64,000 bases of DNA from Acheta domesticus (lineage: Eukaryota; Arthropoda; Insecta; Orthoptera; Gryllidae). The notes beneath the pieces are model-generated. The model did not search any database and had not been told where the DNA came from. It worked only from the letters and a program-made list of their open reading frames with translations. Where the stretch lies: positions 172,601,612 to 172,665,611 of the forward strand of contig JAHLJT010000631.1 of NCBI GenBank assembly GCA_031308135.1, read 5' to 3'. This document shows, piece by piece, positions 31,501 to 44,069 of the stretch. The position numbers and the translations under genes are program-made. Numbering within the stretch: the stretch's first letter is position 1; each line of letters starts with the position of its first letter.

Positions 31501-32275
31501 AAGTAACGAGCACACCAGTTGGCACGTTTCATTGCATCGTCGTCAATACTTGATGCAAACGCATTTATTTTCTGTAATATTCTTTTTAACCGGACGGGCA
31601 GTAAGGCAGACGCTGAGCAGTATCGTTTCTATGAGAAAACTCTGATTGTGAGACCTGGTGACGCGTTTTGCAAAGCAGAACAGAGAAATAATAAAAAATG
31701 TGGTACTTTGGAGATAGTTCGTAAGTTTTCCCTCGTTAGTGTATTCAATTCTTATTTCGTTAAAAGTTCAGCTAATAATTGAAAACTATTTTCAACTACA
31801 TAAGGCGATTTCATAAGAAATTTGTTCAAGTTTTTCACGGTTTATTTCAAGTATTCCAATTTATAAAGAATCATTAGCGAGCCGTATAAAAACGTTCTGA
31901 GAAAAAAAAGATCGCCTCTTCCAACTCTACCTTACTTCTTAAGGTCCAGTGATTGAACACTCGAAATTCTTTCCTACTCTTTCAGTGATTCCCAAATAAT
32001 AATACTCCTAGTTCAAATGTAGTGGCAATATTGAAGCTATTCTGATAATAATTATAAATGGGCCCATCACTAACAGTAGTCATGTGAATTTAATGATTTT
32101 CGTGCGTCATTGTGTATCGCAAAAATGAATTCAACAAAAACAAGTCTCATGTAAAATTCATTAATTATTTTAATAAAAATGAAATTATTTTTAAATTATA
32201 ATTCATAACTACCTCCTCCGCTAATATCGATACGTGAAACGATATTTCCAGAAATGTTGTTTCCGAATCTGTATG
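31501..32275. other. AT-rich stretch, no feature seen
   Basis: No recognisable gene or repeat. Confidence 0.5.
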
Positions 32276-32279
32276 CGTG

Positions 32280-32560
32280 GTATGAGAATCGTTGTGCCAG
32301 CTCCCGAGGCGGCGTTGAGGCAGATGCCCCGGCCGTAGGCGTAGGCGCCGGCGGGTTCTGGCACGGCGGAGGCCGTTTCCTCGTGTGCAGTTCACATGGA
32401 ACGGCCGCGTCAGCACCCGCCGAGCGCCATCTTGGCCGGCAGACGGCGCAGCTGACGAGCGCAAAAGAGGTGCTGCTGGCACCGCCGCGCCAACCCCTCC
32501 CGCCCCCACCCACCGCCCCTCACCCCGGCCCCAACTCTTCAATGGAGCATCGCTAATGAG
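32280..32560. other. CpG-rich island
   Basis: GC- and CpG-rich segment with CGTAGGCGTAGGCGCCGG short duplications and a C-rich right part (CCTCCCGCCCCCACCCACCG). Overlapping low-complexity frames on both strands. No protein family recognised; a promoter-type island is possible. Confidence 0.5.
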
Positions 32561-32564
32561 CGGC

Positions 32565-35500
32565 GCTGTCCTCTATTTAGGACAGCGCACAACTTTTCCT
32601 GCTATGAGTTTTCACGGTTTAGTAAGTTGGAACATTTTCTTATTTTTTCTCAACTTTATGACATTGTTTCCATTTTTCATATTCCACAGAATTTCTGCAA
32701 AGTTCGTATTTTTTGTACAGAATGCAAACGTTTAGCAAAAATTTGCGAGTTTTTAAAATTGCATCAGATTTATCCAAAATATTTGATACCTGTGTAAGAA
32801 CGTTTTACAAGAAGCCCTCTCCAACATGTTTTCCCACCGGGAAGTGAGTGTATAGTAGGAGTTTAATATCTGATTGAATCGGATTAATTATCGAAGTATT
32901 CCATAAGCTTTTTTTGATGAGGGAAAACTTTCCAGTTATTAATTTGAAGAAGTACTGAAAATGATGGGATTGAAGATGTACTGAAAATTATGGGTAAATT
33001 TAACTCCTACTGTACAGAATATTAATACTGCATAAACTCTTTGCAAAATTATCACATACAAGTTTTTGTTTATTCAAATAATTTTACTAACAATAATCAA
33101 TTATACACACTTGGAAATTGCCACACTACACAATGATAAATTGTAATTAAGAACGGTGCATACAGAATTATTCCATTCATTCTGTAACATAATCACCTAT
33201 CATTTGCCTGAGCCGAATAACTGTACCACTGATCTCATTCATTGAGACGGCTGGGTCGAACGAAAGATACTAAGTCCAGGACGTCTTTCCTACATCCTGA
33301 AATTAGTACAGATCAGGAAATAGAAACGGTTCTACAGGCAAAGAATGGATAAAAAGAAATACATTGAATAATTAAAGCACAAAAAAGTTCCTAAAAGTGG
33401 GTTCAGTCAGCGAATGCTGAAAGCGTCACTCGTGAACACGCAAGAAAGCACGCATACATCTCAACATGGCTCGATGCACCCTTTAGAATAACCCGTGTTG
33501 TAAGAGAGTTACGTTTAAGACGGTTTTCATTCTTTGTAACATCTATACATAAGCGCTAAAAAAAAGCATTAGCGCTTACGAGAAATTCCAAATGTAATCT
33601 CAGGCAAAAATGAAGATGAAGGCGTTTGTTTGGGAAGGCAACGCGACGAGACCTCGCAATCCTCCCATTTGTGTGGTAAGGTTAGGATTCTGTCCCTGAG
33701 TTGGAACGAAAGTGCGAGTGGAAATATAGTTAAGTGGCGTCAGTGGAAATATAGTAAACTAGGGCTCAGACCCATGGGACCCTTATGAGTCACGATTCTT
33801 GAATTCGAAATGAGTCTTCAAACGTATGTTCATAAGGCAATTTTGTATAATTGTCTCTTATGAATTACCTGCCTAAAGATTATTATTCATTAGAATAATT
33901 CAGTATCATCGTAATTCAACAGTATGATTTATCTAAAGTTTAAGTTTTTCAAATTTTAATAAAAAAATTAATTTTATCAAAAATTAATTTGATTAAATTT
34001 TAAGCTGTAAAACAAAGCTTATTATAATGTTCCATTCAATTTTTTATGGTTGTTCATGTTATAATTTATTTTCCTACTTTATGGTCATAGCTTTTTGTTA
34101 ATGAACAATATGATACATTACATGTTACAAGACATGATTTTAATTTGTTTTCGCTTGACAATCACAGATTAAACGTGTTTTGTGAATTTTATACATTGCA
34201 TTGTATCCATTTCATTAAAAAATGTAAGAATTTCCCCCAATTCTCTGAACGTGTGCTATTCCTTACGACTTATTATTTTATTTTGGAGTGTACGCTTGAT
34301 TTCTAGGAGCTGTAGAAGCGCTGCGTGTAGCTCAAGTGAAAGAACAATGGAATTTGGGAAACACTCCGAAAGGATTTCAAATAGTTGAGCTTACGGAATT
34401 AACTACAAAATGTTTAATTTAAAAACAACATATTCAAGGATACTTGTTCACCTATAAAAATAAAACAGAAAAAGTAGTTAACTAGAAAAGAAACAGAATT
34501 ATGCTACTTATGTTTGGGATTGTTCTTGTTGACGGTGTAGTAATGTTATAATATTATCGCTAGTTCGCACTGGTAATGACAGCAGCATGCAAAAGTAAAC
34601 GTCACTCTGCACTCTACGGAGCAAACCGTCTGCATTTCATGCGGCGTTACACCAAGTAACCAACTTCATTTGCTGAAAGCCTGCATGACTGGTACGTCGG
34701 TTCATCGCAAGTAAACTCGCAGAAGATTTCACATCGCAAGACGCTATCATTATAGCCGGTCGTGAGTCCTTAACTCAACCAGCATCGCCCATCACTTTAA
34801 CGCATTGGGCAAGTGACTCCAGCGAGTTGAAGGACGTCATTTTTCTATTGAAAACCTGCCATACTCGTATGGAAACATGTGCCAGGAAATTGTCTTGTGC
34901 CAGCGACGTCCACCTGCTCGGCTCGACCGCTACTTGAAACGCCGTGGTGCCCGTCGCGCCGGTGTCAGTGTCATGAGTCCACAGGGTGTGTCAGAAGCGT
35001 TCATTTTCAGATGATATTCATCAAGATCACAAAGAAGACGAATAAACATACCAGGGTTTGAAATTAATAGTTTGAGAAGTATCTGTTATATGTTTCTGAA
35101 TATAATAAGAAATTAGCAATTGTTCAGTACAGTTTTTAGGGAATCATGCACATTTTTACGTTTTGCATGTTTGACGTGAAAAGGCTACAAACATCACTGT
35201 AAAGGCAGAACGTTATGAATGCAAGATTGTGTGCATGAAGACTTTTATTACCATAAACAATCTTTTAAGAAATGGAGACATGGGAAAACTAAGGGTGCGG
35301 TGTCCTTTTGCTCAACATGCAATCGCCCGTCAATTGCCTCGTATGATAGAGGGAAATAAAGTACTACGATAGTATTTCCAACAATTTTCTCAAACAAGTT
35401 TCCATATCTTCGTTATATTCATTTTAAGTCTTCAATGCTTCTTCTCAACTTAGAGAATATCATCGCTTTTCAAAATACTAAACACTTTTTTGCTAATCAT

Positions 35501-37175
35501 GCGTTAATTGGAGTTTAATACGGTTATGTACAGAAGTCATCTGTTGTGTCTTCAAAAAATATCCTACAACCATTAAGTTCTTTGATGTTTCCAGATTTTT
35601 CCCTAGCCATTTTTATTTGTTGCATTATCAACTCAGTCAATTATGGTCACTTTATAAAGCTTTTTTTATATATTGCATGACACATAGGTAATATTGTACA
35701 TACATTCAACACATTTCACAATAAAATATTTCATTGTTCTCTAAACTTGCATTGTTCATCCTTCACACGAAATATTTGATTAAATTTTTCCCAGGAAAAG
35801 TGGTCAATATGCTCAAATTCAATACCATAGTAATGCGTAGTGATGCTATATGAGTACCTGACATTTTTATTGAATATCCTTAATACTTTATTCGTAGAAA
35901 CACGGAGTAAGGGCAATTCGTTTAGGTATTTATTATCCTGGAGTTTATAATAGTGGTGGTGTTCGTACCAGCCAGTTTTATTAACGAACCCTGCAATCAC
36001 GAAAAATACCTCATGTAAATTATTTTAAATGTCACCATCTGTTAGAAATATCAATCCAAGCAACATTTATTGTATGTCTTGTGTAACGTATAGGTTTTTT
36101 CGTAAAAATGAATTCCAGTCATTATTGTGTATTGTAGTGCGCATGTTACAGAAGAGAATCACAATCTGCCTATTTATAAGCTCACATGCAAAACATCTCG
36201 AATTTTCGGTCGATAAGCCACCATTGAAATCAGTAATTGGAATACAACTAGTACGTTTGTGTCTTGTTTCGCTGCTACACCAGAACAGTAAGGTGACTAC
36301 AGTCGTTTAATCAATCTTCGTTTGGATGACAGAAGTCCGTATGGTCTACGCCACAAGATTTTTTTCCTGCTATATTTACCATGCACATAAGTAGCAATCG
36401 CTTCTTCCAGTCTAACCATCAAACATAGAGAAATCAAATGATGAAATTGAGATGGAAGTCACAAAAACGTAAGCTGAGAGTGATAGATGGAGGCCCAAGT
36501 GAGCCAGGGTCCTCTTAGAGAGCTCTAATTACCCTTATTTATAGATTTATTTAACTGTTTTGAATAACTTGAGTAGTAATGCGTGTTTTATGGTATATGC
36601 TTCTTTTATAAAACAATGTTTACTCAGCATTCCGTATATCAGTATCATATTTATTTACTTAATTAGTATAACATTTCAAATACACAACCACTATCTTCGT
36701 ATCATCACTTTTGCTTCGAACTACTTTTTATTTTAACTCTATCCTCCGCCGTGTTCACCGAAAAGTCAACAATTACCAGTACGTAAAGGGACAAGACACA
36801 AGACCAAAAAGAATTTGAAGCGCTCCAAACACATTGAACATGATTTTTATTTCAATAATTCCCAGACACTGAAGAGAGAGTAAAAAAAGACAAGCGAAGA
36901 AACAAAACAAGAAACCGCAACCAAAGCGTCAAAAACCAACAGCACGTTAAAGAACTAAAAGTAATTAAAATTTCCCCGATGTCAGCCAAATAAGTCAATA
37001 AACTAGGCACAAGAACTTGAAATTGCAAACGAGTCAAAATGACAGGATTAGTGTAAATGATTTTCAATTAGGCCATTGAAAAGTTGTTCGATGCGAGGGA
37101 TTGTAATCATTGATTTAGATATTCACTACAGTACTTCACGGTTGTACCCAGTACAAGCGTAAAGCCTCTAAGCAG
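32565..37175. other. Long AT-rich region, no gene recognised
   Basis: 4.6 kb of AT-rich DNA. The only mildly GC-richer zones are at about 33640-33790 (with a near-duplicate GTGGAAATATAGTTAAGTGG / GTGGAAATATAGTAAACTAG) and 34600-34990. All frames are short and have no recognisable motifs. This could be intron or intergenic DNA. Confidence 0.5.
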
Positions 37176-37179
37176 AAGT

Positions 37180-37385
37180 AGTAATAAGTGCGCTCTGTTG
37201 GGCTAGGGCGCGAGCTGGGCGAGGCGGAGCGGGGCGCCCAGAACCGCCCAGCTGCTCGCCCACCGCCGCCGCCTCCGGCGCGTGGCGAGGCCGTAACTGC
37301 CCCTGAATTCTTAAAGAGACCGGTGGCGGCGCGTCGCGGACAGGTGTGGCGGCGAGACGGGACGCACGAGTATCTTGACTGAGGC
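37180..37385. other. CpG-rich island
   Basis: About 200 bp CpG island (GGCGAGGCGGAGCGGGGCGC, CCGCCGCCGCCTCCGG) in AT-rich DNA. Frames on both strands are Arg/Pro/Ala-rich and unrecognised. Confidence 0.5.
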
Positions 37386-37389
37386 TCCT

Positions 37390-39245
37390 GCCCACATGCG
37401 TGCAGCAAAGCAGGGTATCTCCGAGGCTATATGTTGGTTTCGAGTGTGTTTTTATTGTTTTTGAAATGCCTTCAAGGATCGGACACTGTTGATGAAGATC
37501 TGGGAGTTAAACAAGTATTTCAAAAAATTAAAATTACTAATAACTTTTGTGCGATTTGTAAACTAATTTTTAATTAATAAACGTTTCTGCGATTAAAATT
37601 CAATATTTGCTTTTCGGAATTTCTTTAATTTAAAACAGCAGAAAAGCAAATGTTTCTTAAATCATTACGAATACCGTATGTTGATCATCTGTCCTAACCG
37701 ACTGCCCATTTTCCAGTTTCTCAATTTCCAGACAGTCCTAATCGACAATTCAAGGATAAAGTTAAATTTCATTGCTTAAATGACATATAATACGGTAACT
37801 CATCTTGGCTGTATACTTAAAAATAATAATGAGATATAATTTTTGTAGCATTTTTCGAAGAGATCTGGCAGTCGATTTCCACATGTTGTAAGATTTGGAG
37901 AGAATTTACATGTCATTTTCTTTCGACAATTTGCAATCGCAAATCGAATTTAATATGTAATCCCTTTAATTATTTGGCAGAATCCTGAATGTACGAAATG
38001 GCGAGGTGAAAGAAGTACCGATTTTCAAGATGACCTTTGGATAACCATTAAATATTTGCATCGTAAAGTGCAAAGACTGTATTGATGATTATATATTTTT
38101 ATGAATGAACCCTCTCTTAGATTTACTAATGATGCAAGTTATTAGTAGATTTTTAAAATGTTCTAAAAATGGCACCATAATTTTTCTTTAAATATCTTAT
38201 AAAAATAGAATGAAATACACGGATAAAAATAGCATAAGCCCAATTTTCAATGTTGATGTAAAATTTTCAAAAATTCCAAAAGTTTGAAATGTTTTGGACC
38301 ACCTCGAACAAATACTTTTTTGAAGTTGGCATTTTTTCTACAAATGAATTTGTTCTTTCACAATTAGTTTTTTGATTAATGTCATGTACATCTTTTTCGA
38401 AAAAGTTAGTAATTTTCGCGTAATTCTGAAATACGTAATTGGTCAATTTTAAAAACTACATTTTCTTAAAAACTCTTATGTTTTTTTATAAACTTTTTGT
38501 ACTCAGTATACCGGAATACTCAGAATAAATTGACATCAAAGGCAATTTGATTTAACCTTTTCATTTTCCAAAAATTACAACATTTTTTGAAATACCTCTC
38601 ACGTCATTAAAATTTGCACAAAAGGCGTTTTTATAATTTATTGCATTAGTGAGTGTAAGTACTTTGAATAATTTTTTAAGAAGTTTCTCCAAAACTCAAA
38701 GCTTTTCTATGAAAAAAAGATGAATTTTCAGAAAAACTCAAACGACTTTTTCCCACAAACGGCTGTCAATTTTTAAATACAAATCTGCATATAGAACTAG
38801 GTTTCACTCTTCTATAATATGCGTAGAGATATATTTATTTTCTCATACTCGAGATCAGAAAACAGAGAAAATGTTTAAAAATTACGTTTTTTGATAAATC
38901 ATTGTTTTTTAAATATAAATATATTACATGAACGTAAACTAAACTTTGAATTAACTGATATGTACTGTTATACATATTACATATTATACTCTACAACAGT
39001 TTCTCTAGCGTTTGTTACTTTTGAGAAAACTGTTCATTTCTGTGCTATGTTGAAGGTTTTTAATGACAAATTAACATTGCATTGTTGCTACTGGAAATTA
39101 ATGATGTCAAAGTCATTTAGATAATGGTAAGGGTGAAAATCATTTAGATAAGGAGCATTCAAAGCACCAAATCACATCATGGAGCTCGAAAGCATAAAAG
39201 GGTCTGTTTAGTTATATTATTATCAAATTATGTTACTTAATCATA
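37390..39245. other. AT-rich region, possibly old AR1-type sequence on the right
   Basis: From about 38150 to 38890 the sequence has the AR1 style (TTTTTGAAGTTGGC, CAAAACTCAAAGC, CGACTTTTTCCCACAAACGG), but I could not place it in the AR1 order or find an AR1 end. 37390-38150 shows nothing recognisable. Confidence 0.35.
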
Positions 39246-39252
39246 TGTTTTT

Positions 39253-39975
39253 AACCAGTGGTGCTTAAACAGTTAGTACTTTCTCTCCCGTAATTTCACG
39301 CAAAATACTCAAATTCAATCTCAAAAAAGTACTCAAATTTTCGAAAAATTAACATGACCTTATTTCAAAATCTATCTTCAAGGAACAGATTTTATTCAGA
39401 AAATAAATCTCTATATTTAATACTTTAGTTGTAGGAAGACTTCGAAAGAATTTTGAGCTTTTGCAATTTTCGAAAAATCGGGATTTTCAATAAACATGAG
39501 ACCTGCACCATTGTCTTATATGTCCTTCACACTATCTAACAACAAAATTTAATAAAGAAAGATGGAGCCATATTTTTGAAAATTTGGAAAATGCCCCAGA
39601 AGCTTCCAGTAAAGTACCCCTAAAATTAAAACATCGGTTTCAAATTCACTTAGCTGCAACATCAGTCAGATCGATTGAAGAATATCAATTTTGTAGAAAA
39701 TCGGTTAAACGGTTTAGCCGCTAACGTTATCTACACACAAAAAGACGTACGGACGGACAGACTTATTGCCGTCAGTCAATTTTTCGGTATCAAGGACTCA
39801 CAAAACATGGATTCTGACTACACCATGTGTTAGAAGATTTTTTTCTAAATTTAGCCACTGGATTTATCCACTTTTCGTTACCTGTAATAAGAGTTTTTCT
39901 GCCGAAAATTCGCCATTTTCCGCGCAGCATTACATAACTTTCTCTCTACTGCGAAATCGATAACGAGACAATAAA
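39253..39975 (+). mobile_element. AR1 dispersed repeat, short copy (copy C)
   Basis: About 720 bp, shorter than copy B by an internal deletion. It starts at AACCAGTGGTGCTTAAACAG. It shares the AATGCCCCAGAAGCTTCC..GTAAAGTACCCC block with copy B (compare 23373-23405), then CAGATCGATTGAAGAATATC and GTTAAACGGTTTAGCCGCTA. A GACGTACGGACGGACAGAC seed lies at 39745-39763. It ends with CTACACCATGTGTTAG and the GCGCAGCATTACATAAC terminal unit; the terminal palindrome is damaged. Confidence 0.75.
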
Positions 39976-39989
39976 AATAGTACAGTCCA

Positions 39990-40460
39990 TTGCTTCGACC
40001 ACGTAAGACAAGATCCAGGGGCAGGCGAGCTCAAGTGCATAGTAACTGAAGGGTGTGGGAAACTAGGTTCGAAACCCACTTAAGATAGGGAAGTTTGATC
40101 TGGTTTCATGGCGGAGGATACGCGGGGTGCATTCCGTATCCTTCGTGTATTACATCTACAAACCAATCTCTTGGCCTGGCATGTGTGAGATAAGTGGGTA
40201 ATTGAGGAACTAGATCTCACACTCAGAAAGTATGGTACAAGCGCCGAGATGAGACCAAGAGACACCATGAGCAGATATGTAAGACACAGAACTAGCTTAG
40301 GCCTATGCGATGTTCGGCGTAGATGCCGGAGAGGCCGTGGTAAGTCTAAATTACGCCGATAAATTGCAGCTGAGAAGAAGGTGGGACAAAAGCGGAGTCC
40401 AGACTCAAGATAACTAAAAACCAGTTGCACGAGGAAGTCTGCGTCATTCTGAAACATTAG
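39990..40460. other. Possible decayed SINE or other repeat
   Basis: GAAACTAGGTTCGAAACCCAC at about 40060-40080 contains a good box-B-like core (GGTTCGAAACCC) next to an AR1 end. A box A at the right distance is weak. 40080-40460 is of moderate GC with no protein match and no second copy in this window. Confidence 0.25.
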
Positions 40461-40464
40461 TTTA

Positions 40465-41630
40465 AATTATGATGGATAGCAGGATTTCCTGCTGTAGTCC
40501 ACTACATCATACATGTCCAAATCTCGGTATATATGAAATATAACATTTCATTTACATACATTCAAACATTCAATTATATTTTCAGACACATTCTCAACTC
40601 TGAGATGTTCAACTCATTTTCAGATTCATGTTCCACACTAAATAGTGTTTGTATTGTTCCACAATTTGTAGAACTCGGACATTTCTATAGTCTTACAGAA
40701 TAAGTACAGACAAAAACAATTTTGAGGGTGAGGATCTATTTTCCATGGAGTGTACTTTTCTGTTTTAACTTTTTTACAGTCCTTCCAAATCTGTTGCTTG
40801 AGTCCCCCTTGTGTATTTATGTTTAATTTCAACAACTTTACAATCTACTATTCGATGAAGTCTTATCTTCGTTTCCGATATGCCTATTTATGGCGACTTG
40901 CATAACTACTTCGCTTTTATTTTAATGTACCTGAATTTGAGAGTGATATGCGTAAAACAAATACATCAAAATACCAACAAATTGGCACTACAAATTTGGC
41001 ATTATTCCTCTCCCCCAAATTTCAAGTTATATTTCACTATCAAAATATATATTTTTGCTTACAAATACTAGAGCTATTTCAGTCTTATTCAATATTTTTA
41101 AAACTAATAAAATCAAAGAAGATCTGACCTACAGAGTAAGATACGGAGTAAATAGACAGCACGCATTGACTAAAAATACTACCTCAATAACTATGTAGTT
41201 CATATGCTCACGGTTTATTTCATTAATTGCAGCATTACATACTTTTCATTCTTAACTGCTTTGCTGTCATAATTCACTAGCAAAAATTCACAGACATATT
41301 TTCATCAACAGTCTACAAGAAAGAATTTCTAAGTCTTGAAATACCTGTTTAACATGTTTAAATGTGCAAATTACAGGAAGAATTGAATTATCATATGACT
41401 TCATATAGCATAAGGGCCAATATCGTGGGAGACTTTCTCAGAAGGTTATCAATCTGCAAGACACATCTCATTATCCGAAAATAAGGAAGATATTATTTGA
41501 ATGATCCGTAATTACAATAAAAATTGTGTTAGAGCCAGTATGCAGAGAAATGTCAAAAACCAAGATACTACACAAACGCGGATTACATTCGTAATTTAAT
41601 GAAAAACTATTTCCATTGGATGCATAAAAT
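40465..41630. other. AT-rich stretch, no feature seen
   Basis: No recognisable gene, repeat end or RNA. Confidence 0.5.
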
Positions 41631-41636
41631 AGAAAA

Positions 41637-41885
41637 CTAGTGGTGCTACCAAAGCACATACTTTCTCGTAATGTTTCTAAATGGTCCTAAATGCTATTAT
41701 ACTACTACATAAACTAATAAAAGTGTTTTCTACCCGAAAATTCTTTTCTCGTTCCGCGACCCGAACTCAGATCCTCAGAGACAACGACACTCATACCACT
41801 ACGACAAACAAGTGCCGTGTGGGTCGAACTCGGGCAGAGGCATAAAAGGGTAAATGCCAAATTCATGTAAAAAATAATTTTGGAC
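41637..41885 (-). mobile_element. tRNA-derived SINE-like unit, tandem copy 1
   Basis: On the minus strand a tRNA-like head (GTCGTAGTGGTATGAGTG as box A, GATCTGAGTTCGGGTCG as box B; plus 41755-41815) is followed by an AT-rich body and ends in GTAGCACCACTAGTT (plus 41637-41651). A second, diverged copy follows at 41944-42195 in the same orientation. The terminal motif, read as AACTAGTGGTGCTAC, is also the start of the AR1 copies. Confidence 0.55.
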
Positions 41886-41943
41886 AAGGTATAAAAAATT
41901 CCAGCATAGATACATTTTTTGTTTTTACATTGAAATTCAAATT

Positions 41944-42195
41944 CAACTAGCGACGCTACAAAAGCACATACTTCATTGCATTGTTTCTAAATGCTCCGCG
42001 ATATTATACTTCTAAATAAAACAACAAAAGTGTTTTCAACAAGCAATTTTTTCCGTTCCGACACGAAATCAGACCCTCAAAGCTAACATGCCGGCACTTA
42101 CACCACTACGCCACACAAGCACCGTAGAACCGATAGAACCGTAGAACAGAGCCATACAATGAATTGAACAGAGCCATGAAATGGTAAATGCATGT
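41944..42195 (-). mobile_element. tRNA-derived SINE-like unit, tandem copy 2
   Basis: Same layout as 41637-41885: head with GGCGTAGTGGTGTAAGTGC (box A) and GGGTCTGATTTCGTGTCGG (box B; plus 42065-42112), body with AAAGTGTTTTC and GCACATACTT words, end GTAGCGTCGCTAGTT at plus 41944-41958. It diverges substantially from copy 1, so the pair is not a very recent duplication. Confidence 0.55.
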
Positions 42196-42420
42196 TAGGA
42201 AAACAAATGATGTGATGGTACACATGTTTCACAAATCCAAGAAGAGATGTGAAAAATTCTTAAAACGTTGGACATTCGAAAATTACATACAGACACTTCC
42301 AGTTTATTTATCGTAATTATCAATATTTGTGATTGGAATGGATTCAAATGGTTTTTAATAAAGTTTCTAGAATTCTCAATTATTTCCTGCGACAACGGAG
42401 AATTTTGACAAATAATATTC

Positions 42421-42505
42421 CTCGACCAGGACTCGAACCAGCAAAGCTTCCCTCGAAGACCTGAGTCAATGCTCGCCCTTCAGCGACCGCGACCACCCTA
42501 TCAAT
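42421..42505 (-). repeat. tRNA-Leu-like pseudogene or SINE head
   Basis: On the minus strand GGGTGGTCGCGGTCGCTGAA is followed by a GACTCAGGTCTTCGAGGG segment and GGTTCGAGTCC, a perfect box B (plus 42429-42439). The layout, including a variable-arm-like stretch, resembles tRNA-Leu(CAG). The acceptor ends do not pair well, so a working tRNA is unlikely. Confidence 0.5.
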
Positions 42506-42530
42506 GCGTGGTATTAACACTTGTATAATA

Positions 42531-42651
42531 GTTTTTGTTATCACGGCCCGGCAATGAATTTATTTCTGCCGAATTCGCAGTTTTTCCGCGCAGCATTACA
42601 TAACTTTTCGTATACTACATATATTACATACGTACGTATGCGGAAATTAAT
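42531..42651 (+). repeat. Solo AR1 3' terminal unit (copy D)
   Basis: About 120 bp with the complete terminal unit (TTGTTATCACGGCCCGGCAA, CCGCGCAGCATTACATAAC, CATACGTACGTATGCGGAAA) but no AR1 body upstream. With 60966-61085 this shows that the terminal unit exists alone, so it may be a short mobile element in its own right. Confidence 0.75.
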
Positions 42652-42907
42652 AAGTGTATGGTGGTTTTATTCCAGCATTATGAAGCCAAAAATTCAGAAA
42701 ATGTGAAAACAAATGTGCTTTGGGCGCCCAAAGAAGGTATCTGGGAAGATAATCATAACCGAAAAACTACTTCAGACTAAAGGGATTATAAACCCTAAAT
42801 TCTGCGAGAAAGTCTGTGCGATTCTATAGCACCACTTGTTTATTTATTTGCCGTACTTTATTACACATGTGGAGTACATTTAAAAATAATTCTCAAACAC
42901 CGCTTCA

Positions 42908-43360
42908 CCGCCACCCTGCCCTCTACGCACTAACCGCTTCTGCACTTCTACCACCTATCCGCAACGTCCTCGCGCCTGCCCTTGACCATCTCCACGCGCC
43001 CACGGCCACCTCCGCCACCACCGTCACCGCCCCAGCCCCTGGGTGTACGCTGCCAGCGCCGCCACCCTGCCCTCTACGCACTAACCATTTCTGCACTTCT
43101 ACCACCTATCCGCAACGACCTCGCGCCTGCCCTTGACCATCTCCACGCGCCCACGGCCACCTCCGCCACCGTCACCGCCCCAGCCCCTGGGTGTACGCCG
43201 CCAGTGCCGCCACCCTGCCCTCTACGCACTAACCATTTCTGCACTTCTACCACCTATCCGCAACGTCCTCGCGCCTGCCCTTGACCATCTCCACGCGCCC
43301 AGGGCCACCTCCGCCACCGTCACCGCCCCAGACCCTCGGTGTGCGCCGCCGCCAGCGCCG
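42908..43360 (+). repeat. Three tandem copies of a 148-151-bp unit
   Basis: Units start at 42908, 43059 and 43207 with CCGCCACCCTGCCCTCTACG. Lengths are 151, 148 and 151 bp; the second lacks one ACC triplet relative to the first. A fourth start at 43358 breaks off after about 14 bp into GGCCGGCCGG. Each unit keeps an open frame (repeated LPPIRN segments), but since 151 and 148 both leave remainder 1 modulo 3, the frame shifts between copies. The array borders directly on the CpG island and is therefore likely non-coding. Confidence 0.92.
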
Positions 43361-44065
43361 CCACCCTGCCGGCCGGCCGGCCGACCGGCTGGGCTTGCAT
43401 CGATTCAGGCGGCACGTACGGCGGCGCGAGCGCGGCGCGCGCGGGCGGGGGCGGGGCGGCGGGGGCGGCGGCGGCGGACGACCACCGGGACGGAGACGGG
43501 GCCGGAGCGTCGGCCGGGGGCGGTGCTGTAGCGTACGCTCGAGCGGGGAAGCCGCTGGCGCGACGGCGGCGGCGGCGGCGCCTGGATCGATCGAGCGTAA
43601 GGTGCGCGCCAGCCGGGGCTCGAACCAGGCGCTCGCTTTCTCCCGCCCTCTCGCGCACTCTCGCTTTGCGGAGGACAGTGGCGGGGCGGCGGCGCGCTCG
43701 GGAGCGGGGATGAGACCTAGACGGCGCGGGCGGGGGTGGGGGCGCGAGTGAGAGTGCGGACGAAGGGCTGCGGTGTGGGGAGGAGGGGGTTGTGGCGAGG
43801 CGGAGTGGGACGCGGTCCCCGAAGGGGTATCGGCGGCGGTGGAGGGGGCGGAGGCAGCGCCAGTGGCGTCGACCGTGGATGGTGGCTCCCGCGGGACGAC
43901 GCGGCGAGCGGCGTGGCGCGGCGCGGCGCGGCCCGGGGGTGGGGCGGGCCGGGGGTGGGGCGGGGCGGCGGGCGCTCCGCGTCTCGACAAATGTCGCGAG
44001 GGTCAAGCCACTCGCGCGAAGGCGGAGACGGGAACGAGAACGTCGCCCTTCGGAAGGGTGATTCG
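43361..44065. other. CpG island
   Basis: About 700 bp of extreme GC and CpG density, with GGCGGGGGCGG Sp1-like motifs at about 43445-43475 and a GCGTGGCGCGGCGCGGCGCG stretch near 43910. Long overlapping frames on both strands are Ala/Arg/Gly/Pro-rich and contain no known domain. Promoter or first-exon island is plausible. The two-direction openness reflects base composition. Confidence 0.6.
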
Positions 44066-44069
44066 GAGG

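Noticed and set aside
38151..38890. Further AR1 copy
   Set aside because: Similar word usage, but no AR1 start or end motif and no collinear match could be shown by eye.
42421..42505. Functional tRNA-Leu gene
   Set aside because: Good box B and Leu-like layout, but the acceptor stem does not pair; other tRNA-like heads nearby point to SINE origin.
43247..43990. 247-residue and 228-residue minus frames in the CpG island
   Set aside because: Overlapping low-complexity frames, partly within the 150-bp tandem repeat; no domain or consistent start context.
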